A stretch of DNA of 64,000 nt. Origin: Candidatus Peribacteria bacterium (lineage in GTDB: Bacteria > Patescibacteriota > Gracilibacteria > Peribacterales > Peribacteraceae). A program made the translations under genes and the position numbers. Every line of letters starts with the position of its first letter. The stretch's first letter is position 1. Below, piece by piece: positions 16,094 to 24,292 of this stretch. The notes beneath the pieces are model-generated. The model was not told where the DNA came from. It saw nothing but the letters and a program-made list of their open reading frames with translations, and did no database searches. The stretch is from assembly GCA_023245935.1 (NCBI GenBank), contig JAHFJM010000005.1, positions 24,164-88,163 of the forward strand. Reading direction: 5' to 3'.

Positions 16094-16822
16094 ATGCGTT
16101 CCATTCAAGAAATTCTTTCCGGCTTCACGGATTCAACGTTGCTTCCTCAAGAGGGAAGCGCCGGTGTGCAGATACTGTCGGGAGGAATGGATTCCGTCAC
16201 GCTGATGCATTTTTTGGTGAAGCACAGGAAGTGCAGGATGAAAGCGTTGTCTTTTGATTACGGACAGAAGCACAGAAAAGAATTGGACTACGCGAAGAAG
16301 CATTGCGATGAACTTGGAGTCGGGCATCACATCGTTACGCTTCCGTTCATGAAAAATCTTTTCAAGAGTGCGCTTCTCTCCGGTGGTTCGGATATTCCCG
16401 AAGGGCACTACCAAGCGGAGAACATGAAACAGACGGTCGTCCCGAACAGGAACATGATCATGAGTGCGATAGCGGTCGGTTTCGGACAGAGCCAAGGGCT
16501 GCAGTTTCTGTCACTTGGAGTGCATGCCGGGGATCATGCGATTTATCCCGATTGCCGAGCAGAATTCATCGAAGCATTTCGGTCCGCCGTCGAGCTCTCC
16601 GATTGGAATCCGTTCACGGTGTTCGCACCGTTCCAACGCATGACGAAAGTCGAGATTCTTGAGATCGGGATGCAGCTGAAGCCAGTAGTGGATTACGCAC
16701 ATACATGGACATGTTACAAAGGAGGAGAGAAGGCATGCGGCAAGTGCGGTGCGTGCCAGGAGAGACTGGAAGCATTCGCTACACTCAAGATCAAAGATCC
16801 TCTTCATCACGAAGCCGTATGA
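16094..16822 (+). CDS. queC: 7-cyano-7-deazaguanine synthase QueC
   Basis: A 242-residue ATP-dependent enzyme turning CDG into preQ0. Seen: PP-loop 'QILSGGMDSVTLMHFL', 'SFDYGQKHRKELDYAKKH', 'TVVPNRNMIMSAIAVGFGQSQG', and the zinc motif 'TCYKGGEKACGKCGACQER'. TATAAA at 16081-16086 lies 7 nt before the ATG, so it may also have its own leaderless promoter inside the queE end. Its stop overlaps the next start by ATGA. Confidence 0.96.
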   Translation: MRSIQEILSGFTDSTLLPQEGSAGVQILSGGMDSVTLMHFLVKHRKCRMKALSFDYGQKHRKELDYAKKHCDELGVGHHIVTLPFMKNLFKSALLSGGSDIPEGHYQAENMKQTVVPNRNMIMSAIAVGFGQSQGLQFLSLGVHAGDHAIYPDCRAEFIEAFRSAVELSDWNPFTVFAPFQRMTKVEILEIGMQLKPVVDYAHTWTCYKGGEKACGKCGACQERLEAFATLKIKDPLHHEAV

Positions 16823-17112
16823 GTTCTAAAAAAGCTGCATCAGGAGCGGAAGCGGAGACACTCCAACAGATTCCGAACATCGGATCGGAGATTGAAAAAG
16901 ATTTTCACACTCTCGGGATTCGTCAGCCGAAGGACTTGATGAACTGTGATCCGTACGAGCTCTATGAGCGATTGAATATTGTGACATCTATGCGACATGA
17001 TCCCTGCGTGCTCGATGTCTTCATTGCAGCGACCCGGTTTATGGACGGCTCGCCGCCTGTGCCCTGGTGGGTCTACACGGAAGAAAGGAAACGGAGGATG
17101 CGAAAAAATTGA
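16819..17112 (+). CDS. Cdd1-like helix-hairpin-helix protein
   Basis: A 97-residue protein with 'LQQIPNIGSEIEKDFHTLGIRQPKDLMNCDPYELYERLN' (helix-hairpin-helix) followed by 'DPCVLDVFIAATRFMDGSPPVPWWVYTEERK'. This matches the pathogenicity-locus/Cdd1 family (PF11731), in which an HhH unit precedes a conserved Cys and a Trp-rich end. The family is thought to bind nucleic acid; its role is not known. The start overlaps the queC stop by 4 nt (ATGA), so it is translated with the queuosine genes. Confidence 0.8.
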   Translation: MSSKKAASGAEAETLQQIPNIGSEIEKDFHTLGIRQPKDLMNCDPYELYERLNIVTSMRHDPCVLDVFIAATRFMDGSPPVPWWVYTEERKRRMRKN

Positions 17113-17136
17113 CAGCGAAGTCGCGATCAATAAAAT
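17109..17136 (+). promoter_or_regulatory. Near-consensus promoter of the 17143 gene
   Basis: TTGACA (17109-17114), 16 nt spacer, TAAAAT (17131-17136), then 6 nt to the ATG. It overlaps the end of the Cdd1-like gene. It is one of the best -35/-10 pairs in the window. Confidence 0.7.
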
Positions 17137-17142
17137 CTCTCC

Positions 17143-17352
17143 ATGCCGGAGAGACACACGATTCCAATCACGGATGCGCTGCGAGAACGGTTTCCTGTAT
17201 TGCCTTTCCGCAGGCAGGAGAGGGGTGATTCTGCTGAAGGAGAGCGTGCTCCTGTTCTTCGCATTGCGGAATCGACGGTGAGAAATTTCAATCTTATTTC
17301 TGGATATTCCTGTGTGATTGCCTCGCAAGGAGGGGTGTGTGTTGAGGAGTAG
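17143..17352 (+). CDS. Small hypothetical protein
   Basis: A 69-residue protein with no family recognised. The middle part ('RRQERGDSAEGERAPVLRI') is encoded by DNA that shares GGCAGGAGAGGGGTGA with the repeat element at 49880, so part of the frame may be repeat-derived. The very good promoter placed 6 nt upstream argues that it is expressed. The last third is hydrophobic with two Cys ('GYSCVIASQGGVCVEE'). Confidence 0.5.
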   Translation: MPERHTIPITDALRERFPVLPFRRQERGDSAEGERAPVLRIAESTVRNFNLISGYSCVIASQGGVCVEE

Positions 17353-17390
17353 GAGTTTGCAATAGAAATAATCCATTGTACGATAGTCGT

Positions 17391-17819
17391 ATGGTTGAAA
17401 AAGCAAAGCCAACCTTTGACGAAGTTCGGAATGATCGTTCCGCGAAGTTGACTATAGGGAATCGCATTGCACGTTATGTTGATGCCATTTCAAAGATCAC
17501 GCGTGATCTTTTTCCCCGGCAGTTGGTTCTGAAGAAAATGAAGTACACGATCGGAGATGATCTGCTTCGCGGCAGAGAAAATTTCACAGAGATTGAAGAT
17601 GGAATCGATGTGCAGCAGAGATGCACGATTGACGAGCTGAGGATTGTTTTTCTTCGGCAGCAGATGCATACAGCGATGCTGAAGGAGTTAAAGAACCTTA
17701 TTGGCAGTGATGCGGTTTCGGAGGTTCCTGAGACTGATTTGAATTCGTTCTATATCGAAGTTGAAGAGTTATACGCAGCGCAGCTGGCTGCCAGCAGATT
17801 ATTATCAAAAATATTCTAG
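17391..17819 (+). CDS. Hypothetical helical protein
   Basis: A 142-residue, largely helical soluble protein; no family recognised. TTGCAA (17357-17362), 16 nt, TACGAT (17379-17384) and 6 nt to the ATG form a clear leaderless promoter. The pattern of long amphipathic helices ('ELRIVFLRQQMHTAMLKELKNLIG', 'VEELYAAQLAASRLLSKIF') suggests a small helical bundle. Confidence 0.65.
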   Translation: MVEKAKPTFDEVRNDRSAKLTIGNRIARYVDAISKITRDLFPRQLVLKKMKYTIGDDLLRGRENFTEIEDGIDVQQRCTIDELRIVFLRQQMHTAMLKELKNLIGSDAVSEVPETDLNSFYIEVEELYAAQLAASRLLSKIF

Positions 17820-17894
17820 GTGTAGCCAATTATCGGATTCCTCAGAATCACTACATATTGCAAAAATACAATAAATCTGTATTCTGTCGAACTT

Positions 17895-20018
17895 ATGGAA
17901 TCTGCCTCTTCACCGCAGCCGTTTCGTGCTTTCTCGGATGACGAGAGGAAGATTATCGATGGATTCTCGGAGGAAGCATTGACCGTGATCAATCGTGAAC
18001 TCTCTCCATTGATTGTCGGTGATGTACTACAACGATTGATGGACAACATGACAACAGATATGAAGCTGGTGACCGGATTCCATCCGCCTGCTCTCAAATT
18101 TTCGGATGATACATCATCCGTACCTTCAATGACGTTTGAAATGCCTCTTTGCCCGACGTCACCGGAGCTCAGTGTCAGCGGAGCGATCCTCGATAACGAC
18201 CGTCGTGTTGGCGGAGATCGGACGGGTCTTCTGGGTCAAGCGAAAGCTTGTTTGGCAGATTATTTACCTTTGACTTGCCGGATCATACAGACGCGCTACG
18301 GCTTGCAAGATAATCACCTTCTCAATGTTCTGCGTGACGACCTTCTTCGTTCGGGAATCAATCAGGATTTCACCGAAACGGATGATGGTACGTTGATCGT
18401 TGAGGGAAAGCCTCACTCCGGCAATGACAGAAATGCTATTCTTTGGAGCGCTCTTGCCTGTGTCATAGGTCCCGCTCCTCTCCGTCGTCTGTCCCAACAT
18501 AAATCTTTCGATCTTGAATCTGTTCTTGATGCGTGTTTCCGTATTTTCTTGCGAAGCGAAGAGGCGAGGTCGCGACTCCTTATCCTTCTGTCGCAGCAGA
18601 AAGTACTGTTCCACGGTGAACTGGCTGATTCCATTACCCGTCAGGGGTCTAGGACGCTCCTTTCCATGGAAAGAATGACACTGCGTGACCAGTATCAATC
18701 GTGGTTTGAATCATTGGAGATTACCGGCAGACGTGTGGAGCGTGATCCTCCATCCGAGGATCTTCAGGCGGGAGTACCACAGCTGAGACTTGATCCCTCC
18801 GTTGATGGTTCTGAGTATTTGAATGATCCGTTTCCGATTGGTTCCTTTCCTTCGTTTCTAGCGCATCTGGAAGAATCCGATAGAGAGATGTGGCATAAAG
18901 CCGCTCTTTTTCTGGAAGATAACCCACCACAGCAGCGAGAGAAAATTCTCACAAACCTCGATCCGGTGAACAATCGTCGCACCATGGAACAGCTTCGCGA
19001 ACTGTGTCAGTGGGATGCACTTGCTGCACATGAGCGTTCCATTCTTGCAAAAATCTACGAGGAAGTTGTTCGGTTCCCGTATGGAATTCCGGATGTTGAT
19101 ATCGATGCGGCGCAGAGAAAGGGAGATCTGGCAGGTACGCCGTCGTACGCTGTGACACAACGCCGACTCAACTGTTTCACATCACAGTGGCTGATAACGG
19201 CACTGGCAGTCGAGTGTGGTATTCCGTACGCAAGTATCGCCTACTGTCATGCGAATCACTATGGGAAAGTGCAGTCGTCCGCACACGGGCAGCTTCTGTT
19301 CTCACTGAGTGACGGTACCTTCGTGATTGTGGATAATAGTTTAGGCAAGTGCATTCAATCCTTTCCCCTCTCAGTCATTCAGCATCAGCGTGAGCGTGAA
19401 CACTTGAAAAATTTCTTCAAGAGTCGTTCGCAATTGCCGGTCAAAGGTATGTACGAGGCGTTTCACCTCCACATCGATCAGGATCAAGCAGAGAAGATGA
19501 GTCTTTGCTCAGACTTGCTCGTGACGACTCCAGATCAGGCTTTCACAGGCGGGTCACTCCTGAATGTCGGCATCGGTTTCGAGAGGGAGGGGAAGAGCGA
19601 AGAAGCGTTCTGTGCCTACGAGCTTGGTCTTTCGGTTGAACCAGAGCACCCCGATCTTCTCTGTAGAGTCGGAATGTATTGGTTCAACAAGGACGATTTT
19701 GATCAAGCCGAGCGGTATTTTCGTGCAGCGCTTACATCGAATATTCATCATTCTCATGCAAGGTACTACTTTGCACTGACGCTATGGGAACAGGATCGGT
19801 TGCCGGAGGCTTCAAAGATTTTTCTGAGTCTTTTTTTTGATAAGCGAAAAGTATGGGGTGATCCCGATTTTCAGTCCCGGGTGGATGAGGCTATCTGTGC
19901 TCTTCTTTCTGCGGCGGAGGATCGCTTTGATATTGCTTGCTTAGATGCACAGATCCAGCCTGCCAAGCATGATTCCTGTCGGGAATTCTTGACAGATGAC
20001 GAAAAACATTTACTATAA
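17895..20018 (+). CDS. Transglutaminase-like protein with C-terminal TPR repeats
   Basis: A 707-residue soluble protein in three parts. Residues 1 to about 390 are unrecognised helical sequence. About 420-480 hold a papain/transglutaminase-like core: 'RLNCFTSQWLITALAVECGIPYASI' (Cys), 'SSAHGQLLFSLSDGTFVIVDNSLG' (His and Asp). About 545-640 contain TPR-like repeats ('GIGFEREGKSEEAFCAYELGLSVEPEHPDLLCRVG', 'DFDQAERYFRAALTSNIHHSHARYYFALTLWEQDR'). This combination recalls SirB1-type proteins. It has no signal or membrane helix, so it acts in the cytoplasm. TATTCT lies 9 nt before the ATG. Activity is inferred from the triad. Confidence 0.7.
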   Translation: MESASSPQPFRAFSDDERKIIDGFSEEALTVINRELSPLIVGDVLQRLMDNMTTDMKLVTGFHPPALKFSDDTSSVPSMTFEMPLCPTSPELSVSGAILDNDRRVGGDRTGLLGQAKACLADYLPLTCRIIQTRYGLQDNHLLNVLRDDLLRSGINQDFTETDDGTLIVEGKPHSGNDRNAILWSALACVIGPAPLRRLSQHKSFDLESVLDACFRIFLRSEEARSRLLILLSQQKVLFHGELADSITRQGSRTLLSMERMTLRDQYQSWFESLEITGRRVERDPPSEDLQAGVPQLRLDPSVDGSEYLNDPFPIGSFPSFLAHLEESDREMWHKAALFLEDNPPQQREKILTNLDPVNNRRTMEQLRELCQWDALAAHERSILAKIYEEVVRFPYGIPDVDIDAAQRKGDLAGTPSYAVTQRRLNCFTSQWLITALAVECGIPYASIAYCHANHYGKVQSSAHGQLLFSLSDGTFVIVDNSLGKCIQSFPLSVIQHQREREHLKNFFKSRSQLPVKGMYEAFHLHIDQDQAEKMSLCSDLLVTTPDQAFTGGSLLNVGIGFEREGKSEEAFCAYELGLSVEPEHPDLLCRVGMYWFNKDDFDQAERYFRAALTSNIHHSHARYYFALTLWEQDRLPEASKIFLSLFFDKRKVWGDPDFQSRVDEAICALLSAAEDRFDIACLDAQIQPAKHDSCREFLTDDEKHLL

Positions 20019-20019
20019 T
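19989..20019 (+). promoter_or_regulatory. Promoter of the structured 20026-20222 transcript
   Basis: TTGACA (19989-19994) and TATAAT (20014-20019) with a 19-nt spacer, a little longer than ideal, at the very end of the upstream gene. The expected transcript start is about 20026. Confidence 0.6.
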
Positions 20020-20056
20020 TTTGACCGATTCTTTCGGTCTAGAAAGGAGTCTTGCC

Positions 20057-20176
20057 ATGACTAAGAAACGCGGCAAGCGGACTCCAAAGTCGCCACCTTC
20101 TGCTCTCAAGAAAGGGCAGGGAAGTGGACCGACTGCGGGCGAGCTTCGCTCGTCCAGTAAACCCGCGATGCGCTAG
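20057..20176 (+). CDS. 39-residue basic peptide
   Basis: A short ORF with AAAGGAG (20043-20049) 7 nt before its ATG, the only strong Shine-Dalgarno site I found in the window. The peptide is rich in Lys, Arg, Ser and Pro ('MTKKRGKRTPKSPPSALKKG'), predicted disordered and nucleic-acid binding in character. Its ribosome site is paired in a hairpin and its stop codon lies in the loop of another. No homologue known to me. Confidence 0.5.
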   Translation: MTKKRGKRTPKSPPSALKKGQGSGPTAGELRSSSKPAMR

Positions 20177-20189
20177 TCGCATCGCAATC

Positions 20190-20222
20190 TCTCGCTCCGG
20201 TCTCTACCGGAGCGAGAATTTT
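20190..20222 (+). terminator. Rho-independent terminator
   Basis: A perfect 11-bp stem, TCTCGCTCCGG (20190-20200) and CCGGAGCGAGA (20207-20217) with a TCTCTA loop, is followed by ATTTTATC. It ends the structured small transcript just before rarA. Confidence 0.8.
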
Positions 20223-20258
20223 ATCATTCACTTTCGCATCGTGTTATCATCCATCCCC

Positions 20259-21494
20259 ATGGACTCATCCGCTCCTCTCGCATACCGGCTCCGCCCGACG
20301 ACACTCGATGAGTTTGCAGGTCAGGAAGACATCGTGGGGGAGGGGACACCGCTTCGGAGAGCGATCGAACAGGACATCCTCTCGTCGGTCATTTTCGGAG
20401 GACCGCCGGGAACCGGAAAAACGACTCTCGCAAAAATTGTTGCCACTGCAACGAAGGCGCAGTTTTGCCAGCTGAATGCGGTGACGAGCGGGGTGAAAGA
20501 CATCAAAGAGGTCTGTGCTCAAGCGGCATCGCTCAAGATTTCCTTGAAGCAGAGAACAGTTCTCTTCATCGACGAAATTCATCGTTTCAACAAATCCCAA
20601 CAGGATGCGCTTCTCCCGTCGGTCGAGAGCGGCAACATCATCCTGATCGGTGCGACGACGGAGAATCCCTACTTCTCAGTCAACAGCGCACTGATCTCGC
20701 GGTCTCAGGTGTATCTGCTCAAGCCTCACACGGTTGAGTCACTCGAAAAGATTCTTGTGCGAGCACTGAAGAGCAAAGACGGTTTCGATGGCAAGATCCA
20801 AATGCATCCGGATGCGATCTTAAAAGTCGCAGAGATGAGCAACGGCGATGCGCGCATTGCACTGAATCTCCTCGAGATGGCAGTGCTTATGATCGGGACG
20901 AAGATCACACGTGACGATGCAGAGAAGTTGCTGAAACAGCGCAGTATGCGATATGACAAGAAAAGCGAGGATCACTACGACACGATTTCCGCGTTCATCA
21001 AAACATTGCGTGGAAGCGACGCGTCAGCTGCGATGCTCTGGATGTACAAGATGCTGCAGTCGGGTGAGGATCCGAATTTCCTGTTCCGGCGGATGGCAAT
21101 CTTCGCGAGCGAAGATATCGGGAATGCCGACCCGCATGCACTTCCGCTCGTGACGTCGGCATGGGATGCGTTTCTGAAAGTCGGGCTTCCGGAAGGGGAG
21201 TACTTCCTGTCACAAGCGTGCACGTACCTTGCGAATGCAAAGAAGAACGATGCCGTGAAAGTCGCGATGGCAGCGGCGAAATCGGCGATTGAATCGTCAT
21301 CATCGCTTGAGGTTCCCATGCATCTTCGAAACGCGCCCGTGAAAGCCATGCGGGAGCAGCACGGATACGCGAAGGATTACAAGTACCCGCATAACTTTAC
21401 AGATGCGAAAGTTGATGAGGATTACTTTCCGATCGGCTATACGGGAAACAGGCAATTCTATCCACCAAAAGCAACATTGACAAAAGAGAAATAG
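20259..21494 (+). CDS. rarA: Replication-associated recombination protein A (RarA/MgsA)
   Basis: A 411-residue AAA+ ATPase of the clamp-loader-like family acting at stalled forks. Seen: 'RLRPTTLDEFAGQEDIVGEGTPLRRAIE', Walker A 'GGPPGTGKTTLAKIVA', Walker B 'TVLFIDEIHRFNKSQQDALLPSVE', sensor 'ILIGATTENPYFSVNSALISR', and the C-terminal tetramer domain 'MYKMLQSGEDPNFLFRRMAIFASEDIGNADPHAL'. The ATG at 20259 fits the family; TATCAT is 8 nt upstream. The frame is open further upstream only through the terminator hairpin. Confidence 0.97.
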   Translation: MDSSAPLAYRLRPTTLDEFAGQEDIVGEGTPLRRAIEQDILSSVIFGGPPGTGKTTLAKIVATATKAQFCQLNAVTSGVKDIKEVCAQAASLKISLKQRTVLFIDEIHRFNKSQQDALLPSVESGNIILIGATTENPYFSVNSALISRSQVYLLKPHTVESLEKILVRALKSKDGFDGKIQMHPDAILKVAEMSNGDARIALNLLEMAVLMIGTKITRDDAEKLLKQRSMRYDKKSEDHYDTISAFIKTLRGSDASAAMLWMYKMLQSGEDPNFLFRRMAIFASEDIGNADPHALPLVTSAWDAFLKVGLPEGEYFLSQACTYLANAKKNDAVKVAMAAAKSAIESSSSLEVPMHLRNAPVKAMREQHGYAKDYKYPHNFTDAKVDEDYFPIGYTGNRQFYPPKATLTKEK

Positions 21495-21511
21495 TTTGTT
21501 ACTATAACAAT

Positions 21512-22498
21512 ATGAGTAATTCCAATGAAAGAACAAGTGCGGAACTCTTTCAACAATTTCAGGCACTGCAGAAAGAGGTTCACGACTTACATTCTGAAGA
21601 GCGAGTCTCTAGAGCAATGCTTCGTTATAGGGAAGAAGTTTATCATATGTTGTTAGGTACGGCTGAGCTTCTCAATCTTCGAGCAAGTCAAGAATATGAG
21701 GATTCTCTTAGTGACGAAGCACACTACACTCGTAAGGAAACAGATCGCTTACAATCGTTCGTAAAATTGACGGAAAAAGTTCTTGAAGAAAATGGTCATG
21801 AATGTTTTAGCCTGACTATGAAGAATCTAGAAGAAGTAATCAAAGATATTTATATAAGAGAAAAAGAAGGCGATAACGATCTTCAGTCTGATGATATTGC
21901 ATATCTAAAAACACTTCTTAAACGTAAGGATTTTACTGAAAGTCCGGAGTATGCAAAGCTTGATCTAGGCATTCTGTATCATGAAATTTGTAAGGAAAAA
22001 AATAATAAAGAGATCGTGAGCCGTTTAGAAAATTTTGCTCACATCAATAATTATGATTTGGTAAAATGGGAACGCGAGCGTGCGAATTTTCTTTGGAATG
22101 ATATTTGCGAGCGTGGAAAAGAGTGTCTAGACATTTCAGAAAAAATTCCGACGGTGTTAACGGGGATGAGCAGTCTGCTTGATGGCAGTAAGGTAAATGA
22201 TGTGGAATCCATGCAGGCTAAAGCGTCTGGAGCATTCAATGCCCTAAAATTTGCTCTTAGGGCGCTCACAGGAAGTGTTACAAAAATACATCTTAGCGAT
22301 GAGACGAGAATCTATTGCGAGACACTTCTTTCCTTACAGAAAACGCCAGATGAATTAATAAAAAATCTTGATCGAACAAAGTTACAACCTGAAAATGCCA
22401 AAACTAATTCTCTACGAAAGAATGAGAACGTAGAGATGAACAACTCAGTAAATCCAATAAAGAAGCCAAAACCAAGTCGTAAGAGACGAAGTAAATAA
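21512..22498 (+). CDS. Hypothetical helical protein with low GC
   Basis: A 328-residue, charged, helical protein with a basic disordered tail ('KPKPSRKRRSK'). No family recognised. Its DNA is clearly richer in A and T than its neighbours, with many AAA, GAA and AAT codons, which suggests acquisition from elsewhere. TACTAT (21500-21505) lies 6 nt before the ATG, so it uses the local promoter style. It could be a DNA- or RNA-associated structural protein; this is not established. Confidence 0.65.
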   Translation: MSNSNERTSAELFQQFQALQKEVHDLHSEERVSRAMLRYREEVYHMLLGTAELLNLRASQEYEDSLSDEAHYTRKETDRLQSFVKLTEKVLEENGHECFSLTMKNLEEVIKDIYIREKEGDNDLQSDDIAYLKTLLKRKDFTESPEYAKLDLGILYHEICKEKNNKEIVSRLENFAHINNYDLVKWERERANFLWNDICERGKECLDISEKIPTVLTGMSSLLDGSKVNDVESMQAKASGAFNALKFALRALTGSVTKIHLSDETRIYCETLLSLQKTPDELIKNLDRTKLQPENAKTNSLRKNENVEMNNSVNPIKKPKPSRKRRSK

Positions 22499-22574
22499 GT
22501 CGAATTCAGTATTGTCTACTATTTGAAAATCATCAGAATTATGTTATAATAAAGACGAAACAAATACCAACCTG

Positions 22575-23159
22575 ATGCACACCCTCACGCACACCCTCCG
22601 GGTCTTCGCGCACGAGCACGATGATATTCCCGCATTCCATGCGGCGTATCTCGTCACAACATTTCTTGCAGCGGCCGTCTTCAGTCTCGGCTACTTCGCG
22701 ATTCTGATTCTGCTGCACATGATGCTCGATTTCGTGAAGTACCGCGATTACTTCCACTACAGTCTCCCGATGACGATCAAGGCGATGGTCCTCGAGAGCA
22801 TCGTCGACGTTGCGTTCTTCTTCACCTCACTGACGTTCGGCGTCTACCTCAGTCACGATCTCGCCCTCTCGCTCGTGAGCGGCGTATTCCGCAGCAGTCT
22901 CACGCTCGTCGAAGCGTTCGGCACGATCATCCCGAAGATCTACATCGTCGAGCACTCGCTCGCTGTTGTTGTCAGTGTTCAACAGTACCTGTACACACCG
23001 CATGTCGATCTTCGCAGTCCGCTTCTCAAGTCTCAGAAAATTGCACTGAGCGTAATCGCTGTCTGCGTCCTGCTCATTCTCTGCTCGAGTGTTGTGTATC
23101 AAACACGCGGCGTGAGCTTGCTTGAGGTGTTTGCACGGGAATTGACGTTAAAGTTATGA
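22575..23159 (+). CDS. Polytopic membrane protein of unknown function
   Basis: A 194-residue protein with about four membrane helices ('YLVTTFLAAAVFSLGYFAILILLHMML', 'LESIVDVAFFFTSLTFGVYL', 'GVFRSSLTLVEAFGTIIPKI', 'IALSVIAVCVLLILCSSVVY'). His-rich N-terminus ('MHTLTHTLRVFAHEHDD'). TTGAAA (22523-22528), 16 nt, TATAAT (22545-22550) form a good promoter; here a leader of about 18 nt precedes the ATG. No family recognised. Confidence 0.65.
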   Translation: MHTLTHTLRVFAHEHDDIPAFHAAYLVTTFLAAAVFSLGYFAILILLHMMLDFVKYRDYFHYSLPMTIKAMVLESIVDVAFFFTSLTFGVYLSHDLALSLVSGVFRSSLTLVEAFGTIIPKIYIVEHSLAVVVSVQQYLYTPHVDLRSPLLKSQKIALSVIAVCVLLILCSSVVYQTRGVSLLEVFARELTLKL

Positions 23160-23181
23160 GATTTGAGACATGAGATTTGAG
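23156..23181 (+). repeat. Tandem ATGAGATTTGAG repeat
   Basis: Two exact 12-nt copies (23156-23167 and 23170-23181) separated by AC, beginning in the stop codon of the previous gene. They relate to the TGAGCTTTGAG units at 768-841. Confidence 0.6.
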
Positions 23182-23220
23182 TATGCAGCAGTACTGATTC
23201 TTTACTGCGAGGCAGTGCAC

Positions 23221-24231
23221 TCATGTCTCGGGAGCTCCCTCCGGAAAGAGCTCTGCTTCCATCCTCTTCATGATGCCGAGCCACTTCCTGTGATGTTCGC
23301 TCTCTTTTCCGTTGCCATACCGCGAGACGAAGTCCTCAAACCGTGCATTCAGTGTCACGCGCCGATCGAACATCACGCGCTTGTCCGCGTACGCGAGAAT
23401 TTTCTGTTCGGTTGTGTTCGCATTCTCTTGCGACTGATCATCCATCCCGCGATGCGCAGAGACGATTTCTCCGATGCCGTCGTACCCGCGCTCGCATAAG
23501 AATTTCTTCGCCGCTTCTTCGTGCGGTGTGCCGTATCGATCCTTCAGCTCACCCCAGATCTTCCTGTCAGCATCAGTCGGTGCGTATGCAGGATCGCCGT
23601 TCCACGTTTTGAAATCGACGAACCGCAGGAGATCGTGCGTGCGTGCAGCAGCATGCAGCGCCTCTCTTCGAAGAGGCATGTGTCGTGATTTCACGAGCGT
23701 GAGAGCGTACTCATCTGCAACCTCCGTGACTTTTGCGATGTGCCTCATGATGTTTCCCGGAAGATGCACTTCACGCATCCACGCATCGATTTCGCTGTCC
23801 TCCGGAACAGGATCATCCAGGTAGTCGAAGGAAATCTTCCGCACGCCGTCGATGTCATCGATGTGTACGCGGATGTGCGGACCGATTGCGTTTCTGTCGA
23901 TTCTCTCCGCCCACTCGATCAGCCTGATTCCTTCGATACCTTCCGATTGCTGAAGAAAATCTTTCGCTTGCGCTTCCGTCAATCGATACAGATCGATGTG
24001 CGTGAATGCTTCGTGACGTTGTTCCAGTGCATACGTCGGGCTGACAACCCGGTCTTCGATGCCGAGACCCGAGGCGAATCCCTGTGCGAACGTCGTCTTG
24101 CCGACACCCAGTTCTCCGGTGAGCAGAATCGTCAGATTTTTCCGGTACAGGGACTGTGCCAACTGACGTCCTGCAGATGCGGTTTTTTCTGCTGTAGATG
24201 CCGAAATAGTGCATTGCGAGAACATTGACAT
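23221..24231 (-). CDS. tsaE: TsaE ATPase fused to an HD-domain protein
   Basis: A 336-residue fusion. Residues 1 to about 140 are TsaE, the ATPase of the t6A37 tRNA-modification complex: 'LLTGELGVGKTTFAQGFASGLGIEDRVVSPTYAL', 'HIDLYRL' and 'LIEWAERI'. Residues about 160-330 are an HD hydrolase domain: a His in 'IMRHIAKVTEVADEYAL', 'ALHAAARTHDLLRFVDF', 'EIVSAHRGMDD' and 'ILAYADKRVMF' supply the H...HD...D metal ligands. TsaE is normally about 150 residues alone. The start at 24231 removes a hydrophobic N-terminal extension unlike TsaE. It is divergent from the M23-like gene. TsaB, C and D are not in the window. Confidence 0.88.
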   Translation of the reverse strand: MSMFSQCTISASTAEKTASAGRQLAQSLYRKNLTILLTGELGVGKTTFAQGFASGLGIEDRVVSPTYALEQRHEAFTHIDLYRLTEAQAKDFLQQSEGIEGIRLIEWAERIDRNAIGPHIRVHIDDIDGVRKISFDYLDDPVPEDSEIDAWMREVHLPGNIMRHIAKVTEVADEYALTLVKSRHMPLRREALHAAARTHDLLRFVDFKTWNGDPAYAPTDADRKIWGELKDRYGTPHEEAAKKFLCERGYDGIGEIVSAHRGMDDQSQENANTTEQKILAYADKRVMFDRRVTLNARFEDFVSRYGNGKESEHHRKWLGIMKRMEAELFPEGAPET

Positions 24232-24292
24232 TAATGCTGAAAAATAATATAATAGTAACAGAACAATCTCCAAAATACACATCCATCCTACC

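Larger units (their letters stand above)
20026..20222 (+). ncRNA. Highly structured ~200-nt transcript (candidate RNA or attenuated mRNA)
   Basis: Five stem-loops follow one another. The first is GACCGA/TCGGTC (20023-20039), which includes the expected start. The second is GGAGTC+TTGCC (20046-20056) with GGCAA (20072-20076) and GACTCC (20080-20085), whose stem holds the Shine-Dalgarno sequence and whose loop opens with ATG. The third is GGGCGAGC/GCTCGTCC (20137-20155) with a TTC loop. The fourth is GCGATGCG/CGCATCGC (20165-20185) with the stop codon in its loop. The fifth is an 11-bp terminator. Almost every base outside the ORF centre is paired. It may be a regulatory RNA with a short coding part, or an mRNA under tight translational control. 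Confidence 0.5.
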
